From positions 17,803,001 through 17,867,000 of the forward strand of contig NC_046683.1 in the NCBI RefSeq assembly GCF_009870125.1: DNA of 64,000 bases. Direction: 5' to 3'. Of the stretch, positions 59,605 to 64,000 are shown one piece after another (within the stretch, counting starts at the first letter, position 1; every line of letters starts with the position of its first letter). The notes below the pieces were generated by a model. That model saw only the letters and a list, made by a program, of their open reading frames with translations, was not told the DNA's origin and did no database searches. The position numbers were made by a program, and so were the translations under genes. The DNA is from Drosophila pseudoobscura. Its lineage: Eukaryota; Arthropoda; Insecta; Diptera; Drosophilidae.

Positions 59605-61800
59605 ATGGATACACAAATGGAGGCAGAAGCTGCCGCTACAATGGAAATGGATGTGCAGCAAGAGATTGGTGAGGAAATATCGAGGTGCATTCGGAACTTT
59701 AAAAAAGATTCCCAAGAACGAAAGCAAAAGGCCTCTTTCAAGCCAAAATATCGTCACTCGAAAAGGCGTGGAATCGCTTCAACAAAAACGACTCCAAACT
59801 TCGCGATACAGACAATACGGATGAATACGTAAAATTCCGCGAAGACTTACTTACAACATGTAAGCAATACATTACGATTTTTACGATGCATGGATAAGCT
59901 ACCACAGACGTCTAGTGCTCGTGGGGAACGTCAAATCGTCTTTAAAGAAAGGCATGAGAATCCTCCGGTAGGTCCCAAAGAAAGCGATCTGATCCAGCAG
60001 TCCTCGAAGGATTACAGCAAATTGCTTTCACTATGTCGCCTAAAAAAGGCCATAGTAGAGTCCGTAAAACGCAATCTGAAACAACTTTCAGAGGCGGAAG
60101 GACGCACATCAAGTGATTTGATAAAATCACTATGGACTCAAGCGCAGGAAGTCCACTTCACAATTCATGAGGAATACGAGGACCCAGTGGAAGGAGGATA
60201 TGACATGCATGACACACAATCCTACCTAACACTGGAAAGTAAGGTCCAAAGAGCATTGGCAAAATCAACCACACCAAACACGGATAACGTGAAGCTTCCA
60301 CGCATCAGCATCCCAAAGTTTGATGGGGATCTATTAAAATGGACCCAGTTCTTCGATCTGTTCTCATGCATGGCGCATGAGACCAACATGCCTACGGTGA
60401 AAAAGATGTGGTATCTTAAAACCACCGTTACCGGCGAGGCAGAAAGATTGATTCGACTTATCGATCTAAAGGAAGAAAATTATGAAGCCGCTTGGGAAAT
60501 ACTAGTTGACGCATACAACAATCCCAGAGATGTTTCAAACACGGTACTGAACCGCTTCCTCAATCACCAAACAATTAATGACGATCCCAAGTCATTAAAA
60601 GAGTTGTATATAACAACCATAGAATCCCTTGCATCACTAAAGGGATTGGGCATCAATATATCTACATGGGATCCGATATTGATTGCCATTATCAGAAACA
60701 AACTGGATGTAACAAATAAGGCCTTGTATGAGCAATCATTGGGAAGCTCAAAGGACATTCAGGCGCTGGATACGATGCTTCAGTTCTTGGAGCAAAGAAT
60801 TCGGGTTCTAGGAACCAGTAAGAAGCCACCAGCATCAAGGAGAGAGCCAAAAGGCACGACATGTGCATCAGCAAACACAGGGAGAGAAAGCAAGCCATTG
60901 GCTCTACGGATGCAAAGAATTTCGCTCCAAATCTCCATCAGAACGACTAAATTGGGTACAAACAAAAAAAATGTGCGTTAATTGTTTTAGAACAAATCAC
61001 AAAACAAACGCATGCCCTGGTCGAAACTGCTTCAAGTGTGACAAGAAGCACAACACGATGCTACATTTGGAAACAGCATTAGGCGCAGCTCCGACGGTTG
61101 GTGCAGCAAGTAACAATAGCTACAATCTTCTGGCCACAGCAAAGGTGGCAGTAGAAGCCAACAACGGGCAGGTTGCTAATTTCAGAGTACTGCTAGATTC
61201 GGGATCACAGATAAACTTGATCTCTGAACGAATGGCATCAATGTTGTCACTCAAACTAAAAGACACAACATTACGGATCGAAGGAATTGGAGGTCAATCA
61301 AAGACCAGCAGGGCACGAGTAAATGTGCTCATGAAATCGCTTCACAATGGTTTTACGCTAAGAATTGAAGCTTTCGTATTACCACAGACAATAGCTGATC
61401 AACCAGCTCAGGCACTCGATTCAGAGAGCTTAAACGTACCAAGCCAGCTCTCACTGGCAGATCCCAACTTCCATAAGCCAGGGAAAATCGACATGCTAAT
61501 CGGAGCCGAGCATTACTATTCGTTGCTGCTCCCAGTTCAACAGCAGCTAAGGATAGGAGGCCCGTTGCTACAAAATACAAAACTGGGATGGATTGTGGCG
61601 GGAACTGGGACCCACGCACTCCAGTGGAAGCACGGTGCGAAGCTCATTCATTCATATAGAAAATCTTGAGACAGCTTCAGACGGCCGTTTTATTGTTAAG
61701 CTCCCATTTTCCGAACACCCTTCAGCCCTGGGGGAGTCGTTGGAAACCGCAACAAAGAGATTCCTAGCGTTGGGTCGACGAAGCTCAACAGCTCCAATAG
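59605..61800 (+). pseudogene. BEL/Pao-like gag-protease-RT fragment, broken (plus copy)
   Basis: Gag opens at MDTQMEAEAAATMEMDVQQE. Coding resemblance continues with LEKAWNRFNKNDSKL in another frame, then the long gag frame 59890-60981 (PRISIPKFDGDLLKWTQFFD). The zinc knuckle CVNCFRTNHKTNACPGRNCF and a retropepsin-like domain (LLDSGSQINLISERM, 61190) lie in the next frame (60863-61669), shifted by +1. The reverse transcriptase begins (GRFIVKLPFSEHPSALGESL) but is cut after about 50 codons, where errantivirus-like env sequence starts. RT core, RNase H and integrase are absent, so the copy cannot move by itself. Inverted duplicate of 54314-56215. Confidence 0.85.
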
Positions 61801-61854
61801 CGTCAGGTGTCATCGGCCATCGGGATCGCAGCAAGCAGATTGGCGTCAACGTCA

Positions 61855-62325
61855 ACGTCTTCCAGAACGCCGACCTACTACGGTTCCTAATAAGGTTCCC
61901 CCAGCCCAAACTCATCTGCAAGAAATTGCTCATATTCCCGGTCCAACGAGAAAACAAAATCTTGGACTTCAGCGACGGAGAAGTGGTGGCCGAATGCGAG
62001 AATCGAGTACTCAACGTCGGGAGCTGCGAACCCAGCGTCGCCGCAACGTTTTGCAAGGAGCGACGAATAACTACCTGCGCGCAACAACTAGTAGCGGGAT
62101 CCACTGCACACTGCGCCACGCTACCCGGACATCTGGACCCGATAACAATAGTCGACCACGGCACGATCATCATAAACGACGCCATCGTGACCGTCATCGA
62201 CGACGCGGGGGCCACCCACGACATCGAGGGGACATACCTCATCTCGTACTCCAGCCGAGTCGCACTGAACGGCAGCTGGTACATCACCCACTTGGGCGAT
62301 TCCAAGAGGAACCAATCACGATGAC
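61855..62325 (+). pseudogene. Errantivirus-like env segment, internal fragment (second copy)
   Basis: Corresponds to the middle of the env segment at 56561-57787, from FQNADLLRFLIRFPQPKLIC to VALNGSWYITHLG. The helical N-terminal region is replaced by BEL-like reverse-transcriptase sequence. About 275 nt on the 3' side, including the anchor region, are deleted; the deletion ends at AATCACGATGACGCC. A dead copy. Confidence 0.78.
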
Positions 62326-62899
62326 GCCGCCCGCAGACAACACGACGACGCCGGCCAAGCCAGGGGCCAGACTATATCAATCCCCCCCTCCGGCGAAGCA
62401 ACCAGCGAACACCGCCGCCGGACCGCGAACAACGATCAACGAGGTCTAAGAGACTGTCCGGCGCCAACCCCCAGAAGACGACCCCAGCAATGAAACCACG
62501 AAACACGAACCCAACCGAGGCGAAGAAGAGAGAGAAGAAAAGAAAACGCACCCATCAGCAAACGGACCCGGGAGCGCCGTCGAAACGCCCCGAGGATCCA
62601 ATTACGCCACGAAACCGCTGACGAAGATCCCCACCCAAAATACACCACTAAAAACTCCGCCGACGCGACAAAAGCCATCTCCGCACCATCAGCTTAAATC
62701 CTCGTTAAATAGCGCCACCTCCGATCCTAAGGCCACGAAAAAAAAACTAGCCACCGCAATGAACGCCGCACCTGAAGACCACATCGGGACGAACGAAATC
62801 GTCGCCCTCACGGGGGACACCGACTCGGAGAGGTCCGACGTCTACACGGACACGGAGAGCGAAACGTCGTCCGGAAACAGCACGGACGGCGGAGAAGAG
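62326..62899 (+). mobile_element. Post-env region of the second element
   Basis: Matches 57650-58225: PPADNTTTPAKPGARLYQSP, the basic segment, then the start of the acidic ORF (MNAAPEDHIGTNEIVALTGD). The acidic ORF is cut after about 45 codons by the LTR. The SIM-like VDLT is here VALT, so that motif is not conserved in this copy. Confidence 0.7.
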
Positions 62900-63697
62900 T
62901 GTAACGAACCCAAAAGGGTTCGCTACAACGCCTCTCCCAACGCACAATACAACATAAAACATGCTAATAAATTGCAGCACCTCGCCCAACGTAAATTGAA
63001 GGCATGCATTATTTACTACACGAACACCCCCCTCCACACATAACCACCGATTGACACGCGCCGTCTTCATAACGCTGACCAAACACACCAGGTCACGCGG
63101 ACTTCCCCCACTCCAGACCAAGCAACCGGCCAGGCGCAGTCTTCCGGGTTCATCGACTACAAAAAGATGACACCGCGGAAGCCTACGACAAGCACCCAAC
63201 GGCAAACCCGCCAGCTCGCCAAAAACGCGAAGAGACAGAACCAGGTCAACCCACGATCGCCAAAACGGCGAAGTGCACCCCGACGCGGAAGTGCACTTTT
63301 GAACCCGCTGACACAGCAGAATTGGCGTATAAATAGACGCCAACCGAAACCAAAAAGAAAACTTACGCAGAACCCGGCCCAGAACATCGACGTTGTATTC
63401 ATCTAAGAGTTTAAGAAAGTGCCAAAAGTATTTATAATAAAGTATCCAATTATCCCAATAATATCCACCGCGTAAGTCATTTCAACGTAGCCGAGGCACC
63501 GACTCCACCCCACTCCACGTCCACATACACCATTCGATACACAACGCTAGCAACGCCCGCCCAAGCCCCGATCCATCTACTCTACGATAAGCCACCCCCG
63601 ACGTCTCCCTCGAAGTTCCATCAATTTCTACAAATTTCTTGTGGATTGACCACTGGACGTGACTGAGCTTACCTCAGACCGAAATAGGTCCATCACA
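62900..63697 (+). mobile_element. Complete-looking LTR of the errantivirus-like element
   Basis: Begins TGTAACGAACCC and ends GGTCCATCACA, i.e. TG...CA, about 798 bp. Contains TATAAATA (63328-63335) and AATAAA (63436-63441) in the expected order. The end is supported by the fragment ending at 58937, after which the two sequences diverge. An open frame (63167-63406) inside is probably chance. Confidence 0.72.
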
Positions 63698-63744
63698 GTT
63701 GACATCAGTCCCCAGTTGGCATCAGTGACTTAAGTATGAATATG

Positions 63745-64000
63745 TATTCCCTCAGATCTTAAAAAATTCCTTGAGGTCATTCCTTTGGAGAGAAAGATTC
63801 CGGTTCCACCAGAGTGGCTTGGACCTCTTCTTTGTTCTCGAGGGTTTGCACTATTTATGCTAGGCGTCCAATAACGCATTGGATAGGGTCTCTAGGGACT
63901 TCTCTATATCCTCCGCGGATTTCACTGAGCCCGAATTCGCGAGCTTCGAAGTAACTGTCTTTTTAAACTTTTCCCAGTATGTATTCCGGGGGTTTCTATA
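63745..64000 (-). mobile_element. Non-LTR (LINE) fragment between endonuclease and RT
   Basis: The minus strand reads RNPRNTYWEKFKKTVTSKLA and, after two stops, KPLWWNRNLSLQRNDLKEFF. This resembles the linker of jockey/R1-type LINEs (usual pattern NPR-x-T-x-W and P-W-W-N-x-x-L-x-x-L/Q-R). It continues beyond the window. A dead fragment. Confidence 0.65.

Noticed and set aside
59333-59824. Plus-strand ORF of 163 codons
   Set aside because: Wrong frame over the BEL leader and gag start; the gag reading at 59605 fits the family better.

Overview
This window is insect nuclear DNA, almost certainly Drosophila. Genes are split by short introns with GT-AG (twice GC-AG) borders, intergenic DNA is full of ATGTACATA/CACA microsatellites, DINE-1-like repeats occur, and one gene is an unmistakable suppressor of forked (su(f), CstF-77). 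The obscura group is my guess from the style of the repeats and is not proven. In D. melanogaster su(f) lies at the base of the X next to heterochromatin. The right end here (53-64 kb) is packed with broken retroelements, which fits a similar euchromatin/heterochromatin edge.

Layout. 0.4-25.7 kb: three genes on the plus strand for K+-dependent Na+/Ca2+ exchangers (NCKX, SLC24 family), called NCKX-A, -B and -C here. A and B share exon lengths and phases. C has a signal-peptide exon 6.7 kb upstream, and its long first intron holds repeats, a hAT-like remnant and a 3' fragment of an awd (NDP kinase) pseudogene. 27.4-36.8 kb: a small single-pass membrane protein gene (minus), divergent from a SNIP1-like FHA splicing/transcription cofactor (plus), then a small secreted protein gene (plus). 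Two minus-strand genes of unknown function follow; the upstream one has an in-frame UGA followed by 305 open codons (readthrough candidate). 40.3-43.3 kb: su(f), nine coding exons, 755 aa. 44.2-47.3 kb: a 992-aa MADF/C2H2 zinc-finger protein (minus). 49.9-51.1 kb: a 375-aa polyQ C2H2 protein (plus).

53.4-64.0 kb: a mosaic of LINE fragments, LTRs, BEL/Pao gag-protease fragments in two orientations, two broken errantivirus-like env segments and an acidic ORF lying 3' of env. Parts of this mosaic form nested inverted repeats. No rRNA, tRNA or CRISPR array was seen. All exon models are read from splice signals and frame; no alignment or transcript data were available.
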